Positions 1-5,466 of a DNA stretch of 11,561 bases are shown piece by piece; position 1 is the first letter of the stretch; every line of letters starts with the position of its first letter. The position numbers were made by a program, and so were the translations under genes. A model generated the notes under the pieces. It ran no database searches. It was not told the origin of the DNA and worked only from the letters and a program-made list of their open reading frames with translations. The stretch covers positions 1 through 11,561 of the forward strand of contig CAIKYI010000523.1 of assembly GCA_903831545.1 (NCBI GenBank). The letters run 5' to 3'. Source of the stretch: an uncultured Methylobacter sp. Lineage in GTDB: Bacteria; Pseudomonadota; Gammaproteobacteria; Methylococcales; Methylomonadaceae.

Positions 1-137
1 CTAATAATGGCGCTAATTTCCTGATCTACAGAGACTCCCTGATTGCCGGTTTCTTCGGCAAATAGACCATGCAAGGGCAGACCCAAAAAAAGAACTATGA
101 GTAATCGGGGGATGTGGTGTGTTATGGTTTTTTTCAA
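1..137 (-). CDS. 5' end of a secreted protein gene (partial, TTG start), function unknown
   Basis: The minus strand from 137 to the window edge is open and reads LKKTITHHIPRLLIVLF onward, giving about 45 residues. Residues 2-9 are a basic n-region, about 10-22 are a hydrophobic core, and LHGLFA before EETGN is a plausible signal peptidase I site near residue 27. No ATG exists in this frame; TTG at 137 is preceded by GAAG seven bases upstream, a usable ribosome site. The frame is closed by a stop about 48 bases further upstream. The mature part visible (EETGNQGVSVDQEISAII) is too short to assign to a family. It does not look like the PgaA N-terminus as I remember it. The signal peptide is well supported; the identity is unknown. 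Confidence 0.6.
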   Translation of the reverse strand, partial: MKKTITHHIPRLLIVLFLGLPLHGLFAEETGNQGVSVDQEISAII

Positions 138-454
138 TTTAATTCTTCGTTGAATGTTCGTGATATAAATTAAGCGGTTGAATTATGAAAAACCTTTTTT
201 AACAAGATAATCAGTATTTTGCTTCATGGTTTGGTTATCTGCAATTTTAACATCAACTCTGTCAATCGAGAAAATTTGACGCGGTTACGTATTTCAGGAT
301 TGTCATTCCGGCATGGTTTGCCGTCCATTGATCGATTTAAGCTTGTCATTCATGGTGCTGGATACCTGTTTTTCGGCGGATATGACCAGTTTTGTATAAT
401 CTGACCAAATAGAACTAAGGAAAAACTTATTTCCTGCAAATTTCTAAACGCCCT
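138..454. other. Intergenic stretch between the partial secreted-protein gene and trhO
   Basis: This 317-base stretch has no convincing gene. A 61-codon plus-strand open frame at 219-404 has no ribosome site and a composition unlike a protein. The stretch holds the upstream region of the leftward partial gene (from 137) and the region downstream of trhO. In its middle is a repeat-like segment at 300-386, annotated separately. A TATAAT at 395-400 on the plus strand has nothing to transcribe downstream except antisense to trhO. Confidence 0.6.
300..386. repeat. Possible decayed intergenic palindromic repeat
   Basis: TTGTCATTCCGGCATGG at 300-316 is echoed by TTGTCATTCATGG at 343-355, the second copy lacking CCGG. 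The segment opens with GTCAT (302-306) and closes with its complement ATGAC (382-386). The wording 'GTCATTCCGGCATGG' followed by 'CTGGATACC...GGATATGAC' resembles abundant intergenic repeats I remember from methanotroph and other proteobacterial genomes. That resemblance is from memory and not checked. Inner arms are mismatched, so this would be a remnant copy. Confidence 0.4.
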
Positions 455-1423
455 TTAAATCTGGGTACGCCGCTGTAATTTATGGGCGCGTTTTTGGATG
501 AGCGCCTTTGCCGCATCTGCACCGATATGAGCTTCGCCACGTTTTCTGGCTAAATCCATTTGTTTTTCACGCTCCATGAACCGTAATTTTTGTTCAGGAG
601 TGATTTTATCGTAACAATGCGGGCAACTGACGCCTTGCATATAGGTATCGCTGGCTTTATCTGTCTCGGTAATCGGTAAACGGCAAGCGTTACATTGGTC
701 ATATTTGCCTTTTTCAAGATTAAGGTTAACGGTTACCCGTTCGTCAAAAACAAAGCATTCACCTTCCCAGAGAGTTTCCTGGGCCGGTACTTCCTCCAGG
801 TATTTAAGGATGCCGCCCTTTAGGTGATAAACCTCATCAAAACCCTGCTCCTTTAAAAACGCTGTGGACTTTTCGCAGCGAATACCGCCAGTGCAGAACA
901 TCGCGACTTTTTTATGAATTTCAGGATTAAGGTGTTCTCTTACATACTGCGGAAATTCCCTAAAGCTTACGGTATTGGGGTTGATGGCGTTTTTGAAAGT
1001 ACCTACTTTAAATTCGTAGTCGTTACGCGTATCGACAAGGATAACTTCAGGATTGGAGATGAGTTCATTCCAGTCTTTGGGACTGACATAAGTTCCCACT
1101 ACCCGTTTGGGATCAATACCGGCAACGCCCATGGTGACGATTTCATTTTTAAGTTTAACTTTGGCACGGTTGAACGGTGATAGGTCGGTTAAGGATTCCT
1201 TGTGGTCAATATCTGCTAGACGTGGATCATTTTTTAACCAATTCAGTACCTTGTCAATGGCAAGCCGAGACCCGGCTATAGTGCCGTTGATGCCTTCGTT
1301 GGCGAGCAATAATGTGCCCCTAACTTGATTGGCTTCCATGATATTTTGCAGCGGTAGCCGCAAAGCCTGGTGATTGTCCAGCGTGACGAATTTGTACAAA
1401 GCACAAACAACTATTTGAGACAT
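455..1423 (-). CDS. trhO: tRNA uridine(34) hydroxylase TrhO (YceA), rhodanese-domain protein
   Basis: This 322-aa protein matches the TrhO/YceA (UPF0176) family in length and layout. The family uses O2 to hydroxylate U34 of certain tRNAs to 5-hydroxyuridine, the precursor of cmo5U/mcmo5U wobble modifications, in the cytoplasm. An N-terminal alpha/beta domain with [11 protein letters not shown] (residues 38-48) is followed by a rhodanese domain at about 105-215. The rhodanese domain carries the loop [10 protein letters not shown], with Cys177 at the rhodanese active-site position and Cys183 beside it. The C-terminal part has two CxxC pairs (Cys244/247 and Cys267/270) that look like a metal site, then a basic tail. 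The ATG at 1423 has AAGGA about eight bases upstream. It appears to be monocistronic, with a promoter candidate at about 1478. Identification is confident from the motifs. Confidence 0.95.
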   Translation of the reverse strand: MSQIVVCALYKFVTLDNHQALRLPLQNIMEANQVRGTLLLANEGINGTIAGSRLAIDKVLNWLKNDPRLADIDHKESLTDLSPFNRAKVKLKNEIVTMGVAGIDPKRVVGTYVSPKDWNELISNPEVILVDTRNDYEFKVGTFKNAINPNTVSFREFPQYVREHLNPEIHKKVAMFCTGGIRCEKSTAFLKEQGFDEVYHLKGGILKYLEEVPAQETLWEGECFVFDERVTVNLNLEKGKYDQCNACRLPITETDKASDTYMQGVSCPHCYDKITPEQKLRFMEREKQMDLARKRGEAHIGADAAKALIQKRAHKLQRRTQI

Positions 1424-1477
1424 TATTATTCCTTGGTGCGAAACGGAACGTAAATCCGCTGCAGAAAAAAAGTTGTG

Positions 1478-1483
1478 ATTATA
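1478..1483 (-). promoter_or_regulatory. Candidate -10 box for trhO
   Basis: A perfect TATAAT lies on the minus strand, 55 bases upstream of the trhO ATG, and would give a leader of roughly 45-50 bases. No good -35 hexamer is present at 16-18 bases (nearest TATAAC), so the promoter would be weak or activator-dependent. Confidence 0.4.
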
Positions 1484-1604
1484 CCTGAGGAAACTTTGTG
1501 GTTATAAAATTTATTAAAGTAGGAAGTGATCTATTGGTGTAACACAATTTTTGATCAGCGGCTAAAAAGTCATTTATATGATTTTAAGATGCTGATTACT
1601 ATGA

Positions 1605-1644
1605 AAGTATCGGTGTTCGAACCCAGGTTTAAATACCGATACTT
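1605..1644. repeat. 10-bp perfect inverted repeat downstream of the pterin dehydratase gene
   Basis: AAGTATCGGT (1605-1614) pairs exactly with ACCGATACTT (1635-1644) across a 20-base loop. The loop itself contains the 8-base palindrome GTTCGAAC (1615-1622). The element begins about 30 bases past the stop of the leftward dehydratase gene, so it may end or stabilise that transcript. In that direction only TTT follows, so it is not a standard intrinsic terminator. Confidence 0.5.
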
Positions 1645-1675
1645 AATACTTGGTAGCAAGTCCTTTCAAAACAGA

Positions 1676-2059
1676 CTAATCATATTTGATATATTTAAAC
1701 CTTGGGTCATCGGGCGTTCCGGGTAAGGCGCCGGCTTCATTTCCGGGTTGCCACATGACTACTTCTTCTATTTTACGGGCCAATTCAAAATCCTTGTTAG
1801 TAATGCCTTTAGCCGCATGATTCATCAGCTTAACAATCACAAAGGCGTAAGAAACAGAAAGGTCAGGGTGATGAAAAGCGGCTTCAGCAAGGTGTCCAAC
1901 GGTGTTAACAACCATCAACGTCGCTTTCCAACCACTGGTTTTGTATTTGCGTCGAATCCAGCCGTTTTCCAGATACCAGTTTGGCAATTCTTCTTTAAGG
2001 CGTTGTTCAACGTCTGCATCAGAATAGGTATCGTCGTGTGTAATTTTTCTCCAGCCCAT
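1676..2059 (-). CDS. Pterin-4a-carbinolamine dehydratase (PCD/DCoH family) with C-terminal extension
   Basis: This 127-aa protein belongs to the PCD/DCoH family, which dehydrates 4a-hydroxytetrahydropterins. The family signature is complete: Glu59, His63-His64-Pro65, Tyr71, His81 and Asp90 in the spacing E-x3-HHP-x5-Y-x9-H-x8-D. The usual family length is about 95-110 aa. This one adds a tail (about 101-127, QPGNEAGALPG...DDPRFKYIKYD) that I associate with methylotroph homologues. In such organisms a PCD-like gene has been linked to methanopterin-dependent C1 metabolism, so a role on a methanopterin-type pterin is possible; this is inferred from memory. No phenylalanine hydroxylase gene lies beside it. 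The ATG at 2059 has AAAGG eight bases upstream. It shares its strand with the lipoprotein gene upstream, with a 103-base gap. Confidence 0.9.
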   Translation of the reverse strand: MGWRKITHDDTYSDADVEQRLKEELPNWYLENGWIRRKYKTSGWKATLMVVNTVGHLAEAAFHHPDLSVSYAFVIVKLMNHAAKGITNKDFELARKIEEVVMWQPGNEAGALPGTPDDPRFKYIKYD

Positions 2060-2117
2060 GATTGATACCTTTTGTTATGAATGAGTTAAGGAACAGTTTT
2101 ATTTTTTGTATTGGGCA

Positions 2118-2147
2118 ATTGTCGGATCAGACAATGAAACTTGTCTG
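2118..2147. repeat. Overlapping inverted repeats with three GACAA half-sites
   Basis: ATTGTC (2118-2123) pairs with GACAAT (2130-2135). The same central arm also pairs as CAGACAA (2128-2134) with TTGTCTG (2141-2147), so the two hairpins exclude each other. The element lies between the lipoprotein stop and the dehydratase start, about 60-88 bases upstream of the latter. It could be a repeated operator, a termination signal of the lipoprotein gene, or an RNA switch. No U-run follows on either strand. Confidence 0.45.
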
Positions 2148-2162
2148 TTCACCAGGCAGTAT

Positions 2163-2759
2163 TTAGTTCACAGGCTCAACATGCGTTGCTTCACAGCCGT
2201 GTTGATAAAAAACAAATGATGGCGTAAACGGAACGATATCAAGATTTAGGGTTGTTGTTTGTTGAAATTGCTTAACCGGAGCGGCTACGCTGTCGAGGAA
2301 ATGAGTAACCAGTTGTTTAGTCAGTTGGTCTTGTGTTTCATCTGCACCCAAAGCAAAAGGATTTTCGTTGAGATTGGTTGCGTTTAAGGCTTGTTGCAAG
2401 GCGGATGTAGCAAAGTCCTGGATTTTATTTTCGAAATCACCAAAAATTTTCGGGCCTTTTTCGCGTTTTATACGTTCTATATCAACAGAGTCTGCGTAAA
2501 CAAGAAATGCACCTTTAGCGCCTTGAGCCTCATTTTTACAGGCTCCACCATCCATGATTCTGACAAGGTTTAAGGTCTTGTTGTTTTTTATCAGTGTCAT
2601 CGGTGGATTTTGACCTGAATTTTGTGCGGCTTGGTCTTTTATTGCCGGTAATTTGGTAATCACCGGCACGGCGCTGGGTTCCTGTTTAATCTCCTGGGTA
2701 GAACAAGCTGATAACGCAATAAAGGCGGCGCTGATTAAAATGTGTAAGCTTATGTTCAT
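2163..2759 (-). CDS. Predicted outer-membrane lipoprotein, family not recognised
   Basis: This 198-aa protein opens with a clear type II signal peptide: hydrophobic HILISAAFIA and lipobox Leu16-Ser17-Ala18-Cys19. Ser follows the lipidated Cys, so by the +2 rule it should be sent to the outer membrane. A proline- and glutamine-rich linker (about 22-55) leads to a soluble domain at about 55-198. Two further cysteines (Cys74 in DGGACKNE and Cys189 in QHGCEATH) could form a disulphide in the periplasm. I do not recognise the domain and assign no function. The ribosome site before the ATG at 2759 is weak. The gene is followed by the pterin dehydratase gene on the same strand, with no obvious functional link. 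Confidence 0.85.
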   Translation of the reverse strand: MNISLHILISAAFIALSACSTQEIKQEPSAVPVITKLPAIKDQAAQNSGQNPPMTLIKNNKTLNLVRIMDGGACKNEAQGAKGAFLVYADSVDIERIKREKGPKIFGDFENKIQDFATSALQQALNATNLNENPFALGADETQDQLTKQLVTHFLDSVAAPVKQFQQTTTLNLDIVPFTPSFVFYQHGCEATHVEPVN

Positions 2760-2793
2760 AAATTACGCTGTGTTGATATGTTGAGTTTTTAGT

Positions 2794-2823
2794 ATTGTAA
2801 TCTTTAACAAAAACGTGAGTTAA
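2794..2823 (-). promoter_or_regulatory. Candidate sigma70-type promoter for the lipoprotein gene
   Basis: On the minus strand, TTAACT (2823-2818) and TACAAT (2799-2794) are separated by 18 bases, each matching four or five of six consensus positions. Transcription would begin about 30 bases upstream of the lipoprotein ATG. This is a sequence match only, in AT-rich DNA where chance hits are common. Confidence 0.35.
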
Positions 2824-2944
2824 AAATCTGTTCGCTTGCGCTTTAAAATATACCATGATAAACAAAAAACAAAACCTGTTCGTTTTGAACGGAATGCCTC
2901 AATAGCCATTGATTTAAAGTTGCAGCAGTTTGTAAAGGTATTAA

Positions 2945-2990
2945 AAAATCACTTTACAAGTTTGTCATAAATCATTAAAAAGTGAATTTT
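2945..2990 (+). promoter_or_regulatory. Candidate promoter overlapped by an inverted repeat, upstream of the 80-aa gene
   Basis: TTTACA (2953-2958) and TAAAAA (2976-2981) stand 17 bases apart and would start transcription about 20-25 bases before the ATG at 3011. The inverted repeat AAAATCACTTT (2945-2955) and AAAGTGAATTTT (2979-2990), with one bulged A, embraces both hexamers, so a bound dimeric repressor could block the promoter. The region is very AT-rich, so chance is a real alternative. Confidence 0.35.
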
Positions 2991-3010
2991 AAGTTAATTT
3001 ATTTACGACT

Positions 3011-3253
3011 ATGAGAACATCTAAATCTGTATCAGATAAATCAGTGTCAGAAGTGGGTGCTGACAAAAGCAAAGATGAAGTTGACCTTGATATTGAAGGC
3101 TTCGATTTGGGCAATGAATATGTCGCACTTCCAAGTGAAAGTGAACGCGCTGCAAAAAAACTGGCCGCACGAAGAAAAATTGAACTTTATTGGGAAAAAA
3201 AACGCTTGCAGGAACAGTTAGGTGATTTCACTGACGAGGATATTGATTTTTAA
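3011..3253 (+). CDS. Small charged protein (80 aa), resembles the PA3496 family
   Basis: This 80-aa protein has no signal peptide or membrane segment. Residues 1-35 are polar and acidic (DKSKDEVDLDIEG). Residues 46-70 form a strongly basic, helix-prone stretch (RAAKKLAARRKIELYWEKKR). An acidic tail ends in FTDEDIDF. A charged protein of about 60-80 aa with an ARRKIE-x-YWE-x-KRL-type helix matches my memory of the PA3496 family, annotated only as putative envelope integrity proteins. That link is moderate and unverified. The ATG has no clear ribosome site, but codon use and composition look like a real protein. It sits 208 bases upstream of pgaB on the same strand, so co-transcription is possible but not shown. 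Confidence 0.75.
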   Translation: MRTSKSVSDKSVSEVGADKSKDEVDLDIEGFDLGNEYVALPSESERAAKKLAARRKIELYWEKKRLQEQLGDFTDEDIDF

Positions 3254-3329
3254 TGGTCATTTAACAATAGAAACGATTCTGGATGACGTGTTTATTGTAA
3301 AGCAACAACATTTTTCTCTACGTAACACC

Positions 3330-3395
3330 CTGTTGGGTAAGATTATTCGGCTTGGTGTAAGCTTTTGAACCAAGCCCAACAGATTATTCAATCTG
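3330..3395 (+). promoter_or_regulatory. Structured leader upstream of pgaB with competing stems
   Basis: CTGTTGGG (3330-3337) pairs perfectly with CCCAACAG (3375-3382). Within it GGCTTGGT (3349-3356) pairs with ACCAAGCC (3369-3376), of which six pairs can coexist with the outer stem. A third stem, CAGATT (3380-3385) with AATCTG (3390-3395), competes for the closing bases of the outer stem and is followed by a T-rich stretch including TTTTT (3405-3409). AGATTATTC is repeated at 3340-3348 and 3381-3389. It may be an attenuator-like leader of pgaB, the transcript end of the 80-aa gene, or a decayed repeat. Confidence 0.45.
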
Positions 3396-3454
3396 GTTTG
3401 TACGTTTTTCGGTTAATATTGTCATCCGTAAGTGTATTTTTCTTTTTACAATTT

Positions 3455-3460
3455 GGATGT
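3455..3460 (+). promoter_or_regulatory. GGATGT element at the pgaB ribosome site (possible CsrA site)
   Basis: GGA at 3455-3457 is the only Shine-Dalgarno-like sequence before the ATG at 3462, four bases away. The wording TTACA-ATTT-GGATGT recalls the CsrA consensus RUACARGGAUGU with extra bases inserted. In E. coli CsrA represses pga translation by binding the leader. Use of such a site here is inference. Confidence 0.35.
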
Positions 3461-3461
3461 C

Positions 3462-5402
3462 ATGACCATTTTCACCCCCGTTACAGCAGTCAATTTTTTT
3501 AAAAAATCGTGTTTGTTGATTTTTCTTGTTGGCGTTTTCAACAGCGCCTCGGCCAAAGAACCTCATTTTCTGATTCTTAATTATCATGATGTACTGAGTG
3601 CTGAAGATGCCCGACAATCGCTTAATAAAATGGATGTTGGTGTCGAGCACCTTGAACAACATCTAGGTTGGTTAAAAAGAAATGGCTATCAAATTGTCAG
3701 TGTACAAAATGTTTTTGACGCTGCATCGGGTAAAGCCCAGCTCCCTGATAAATCAGCATTATTAACCTTTGATGACGGATATCTGAGCTTTTATACCCGC
3801 GTTTTTCCGCTTTTAAAGAAATACCATTATCCAGCTACCGTCGCACTGGTGGGAACCTGGATGGACGGCAATGTTACGGCCGACGAGCCCGGCAAACCTT
3901 TGCTTAACTGGGAACAGATAAGGGAGATGGTACAATCCGGTTTGGTAGAAGTCGCCTCACACAGTTATGACCTGCATAAAGGGATAATCGCCAATCCGCA
4001 AGCCAATATGCAGGCCGCAGCGGTTACCCGTCTGTATGACGATCCGATGTTGATTTACGAAACCGATGCCGAGTATCGCGAACGCATCCGGGCAGCGCTG
4101 CAAAAAAGTGCCGAGTTCATCTTTCAACATGCCGGCGTCAGGCCAAGAGTCATGGTTTGGCCTTATGGGGAATATAACCAAATTGCAGTGCAAGCGTCTC
4201 GTGAAGCTGGAATGCCCATGACCATGGGGTTGATCGATGGCGTAAACACGCTGGCTGATATAAGCTCCCTGCATCGTTTGATTATGGTAGATAATCCCGA
4301 TCTGAGCCAGTTTATAGAACTCGTCACTGTATTAAGAGCTGATTTGCCATTGCGGGTCGCTCATCTTGATATGGATTATCTCTATGACGAAGATCCCGTG
4401 CAAACCGAGCATAACCTTGATGTTGTGGTTCAACGCATTAAAGACATGCACATCAATACGGTCTATTTACAGGCCTATGCTGACCCCGATGGAGATGGTA
4501 ATGCGGAAGCGTTATATTTTCCTAACCGCCATTTGCCGGTAAGACAGGATTTGTTTAGCCGCGTTGCCTGGCAATTAAAAACGGTTGCCAGAGTCAAAGT
4601 TTATGCCTGGATGCCAATTATGGCTTATCACGGCAAAGCGCCTGAATCCTGGTATGTTCAGGAATGGCGAGACGGAAAAGCGCAAAACTCCAGTCATATA
4701 TATACCAGACTATCTCCGTTCAACCCTGAAGCGCGTCAGTATGTGGCTGAAATTTATGAGGACCTGGCCAAGCATTGTAGTTTTGATGGCATTTTATTTC
4801 ATGATGACGGTATTTTGTCCGATTTTGAGGATGTGTCTCCGCTTGCCCTGCTTTATACAAAACAGGCTTGGGGCTTGCCCGATCAGTTTGAACAACTGCA
4901 TTCGACCAGCAAAATGCGTATGGCCTGGGCGCAACATAAAACCGATTTGATTAACCAATTTACCGATGAACTCGCCAATCGTGTGAGGATTTATCGACCC
5001 GGCATCAAGACGGCACGAAATTTTTACGCGCTGCCATTATTAAAACCGTACAGCGAAGAATGGTATGCCCAGTCGTTTAAATCCTTTTTGGAACATTATA
5101 ATTATGTAGCAATTGAAGCCATGCCCTTTATGGAAGAAGCTGAAAATCCCAAACAGTGGCTTACGCAATTGGTCAAAGCCGCAGCTAAAGAGCCTGAAGG
5201 TCTCAAAAAAACCGTATTCGAGTTGCAGGCAGTAAACTGGAAGCTCCACGAGAAAATTCCTATGCCAGTCTTTATCGAACAACTTGAATTACTTAAAAAG
5301 TTGGGCGTGACCAATATTGGTTATTACCCGGATAATGTTTTTCAGGATCAGCCGCGATTAAGTGATTTACAAAAACATTTTTCACTTCCCGTTCAGCATT
5401 GA
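3462..5402 (+). CDS. pgaB: PNAG N-deacetylase and hydrolase PgaB (HmsF-like)
   Basis: PgaB partly de-N-acetylates poly-beta-1,6-GlcNAc in the periplasm, which is needed for export. From the ATG at 3462 it has 646 residues (E. coli about 672). Residues 1-31 form a signal peptide ending SASA before KEPHF. The polysaccharide deacetylase domain (about 35-275) carries YHDV, TFDDGY (catalytic and metal Asp104/Asp105), SHSYDLH (metal His167 and His172) and WPYGE. The C-terminal glycoside-hydrolase-like domain (about 298-640) carries HLDMDYLYDE, ADPDGDG and FHDDG (Asp448/Asp449). E. coli PgaB is a lipoprotein; no lipobox is visible here, so this protein may be soluble. An in-frame GTG at 3432 would add ten residues before the signal peptide and is less likely. 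It heads a pgaBCD run; pgaA is absent. Confidence 0.95.
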   Translation: MTIFTPVTAVNFFKKSCLLIFLVGVFNSASAKEPHFLILNYHDVLSAEDARQSLNKMDVGVEHLEQHLGWLKRNGYQIVSVQNVFDAASGKAQLPDKSALLTFDDGYLSFYTRVFPLLKKYHYPATVALVGTWMDGNVTADEPGKPLLNWEQIREMVQSGLVEVASHSYDLHKGIIANPQANMQAAAVTRLYDDPMLIYETDAEYRERIRAALQKSAEFIFQHAGVRPRVMVWPYGEYNQIAVQASREAGMPMTMGLIDGVNTLADISSLHRLIMVDNPDLSQFIELVTVLRADLPLRVAHLDMDYLYDEDPVQTEHNLDVVVQRIKDMHINTVYLQAYADPDGDGNAEALYFPNRHLPVRQDLFSRVAWQLKTVARVKVYAWMPIMAYHGKAPESWYVQEWRDGKAQNSSHIYTRLSPFNPEARQYVAEIYEDLAKHCSFDGILFHDDGILSDFEDVSPLALLYTKQAWGLPDQFEQLHSTSKMRMAWAQHKTDLINQFTDELANRVRIYRPGIKTARNFYALPLLKPYSEEWYAQSFKSFLEHYNYVAIEAMPFMEEAENPKQWLTQLVKAAAKEPEGLKKTVFELQAVNWKLHEKIPMPVFIEQLELLKKLGVTNIGYYPDNVFQDQPRLSDLQKHFSLPVQH

Positions 5403-5426
5403 TCAGCTGTTTCTTCTTCATCGCAG

Positions 5427-5449
5427 GTGCAATCACAGGGGATTGCATT
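5427..5449 (+). promoter_or_regulatory. Hairpin between pgaB and pgaC presenting a CsrA-like ACAGGG loop
   Basis: TGCAATC (5428-5434) pairs perfectly with GATTGCA (5441-5447), extendable by two G-U pairs, with the six-base loop ACAGGG. The stem lies 17 bases before the pgaC ATG, which itself lacks a good Shine-Dalgarno sequence. A loop ACAGGG followed by GA resembles the loop-presented ARGGA motif bound by CsrA/RsmA proteins, so translational control of pgaC is conceivable. Confidence 0.4.
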
Positions 5450-5466
5450 GACTATACTAAAAACTT

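Noticed and set aside
1..137. The edge gene as the missing pgaA
   Set aside because: Its mature N-terminus does not resemble PgaA as I remember it, and it lies on the opposite strand more than 3 kb from pgaB.
219..404. 61-codon plus-strand open frame
   Set aside because: It has no ribosome site or recognisable domain and lies across the repeat-like segment; it looks like chance.
914..1180. 88-codon plus-strand open frame antisense to trhO
   Set aside because: It lies wholly inside the well-supported trhO gene and has no features of its own.
1611..1634. GTTCGAAC resembling a tRNA T-arm
   Set aside because: No acceptor, D or anticodon stems fold around it on either strand; it is only a palindrome inside a hairpin loop.
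1748..2065. 105-codon plus-strand open frame antisense to the pterin dehydratase gene
   Set aside because: The minus-strand protein has a complete family signature; the antisense frame is a by-product.
3432..3461. GTG at 3432 as the pgaB start
   Set aside because: It would put ten extra residues ahead of a normal signal peptide and has no better ribosome site than the ATG at 3462.
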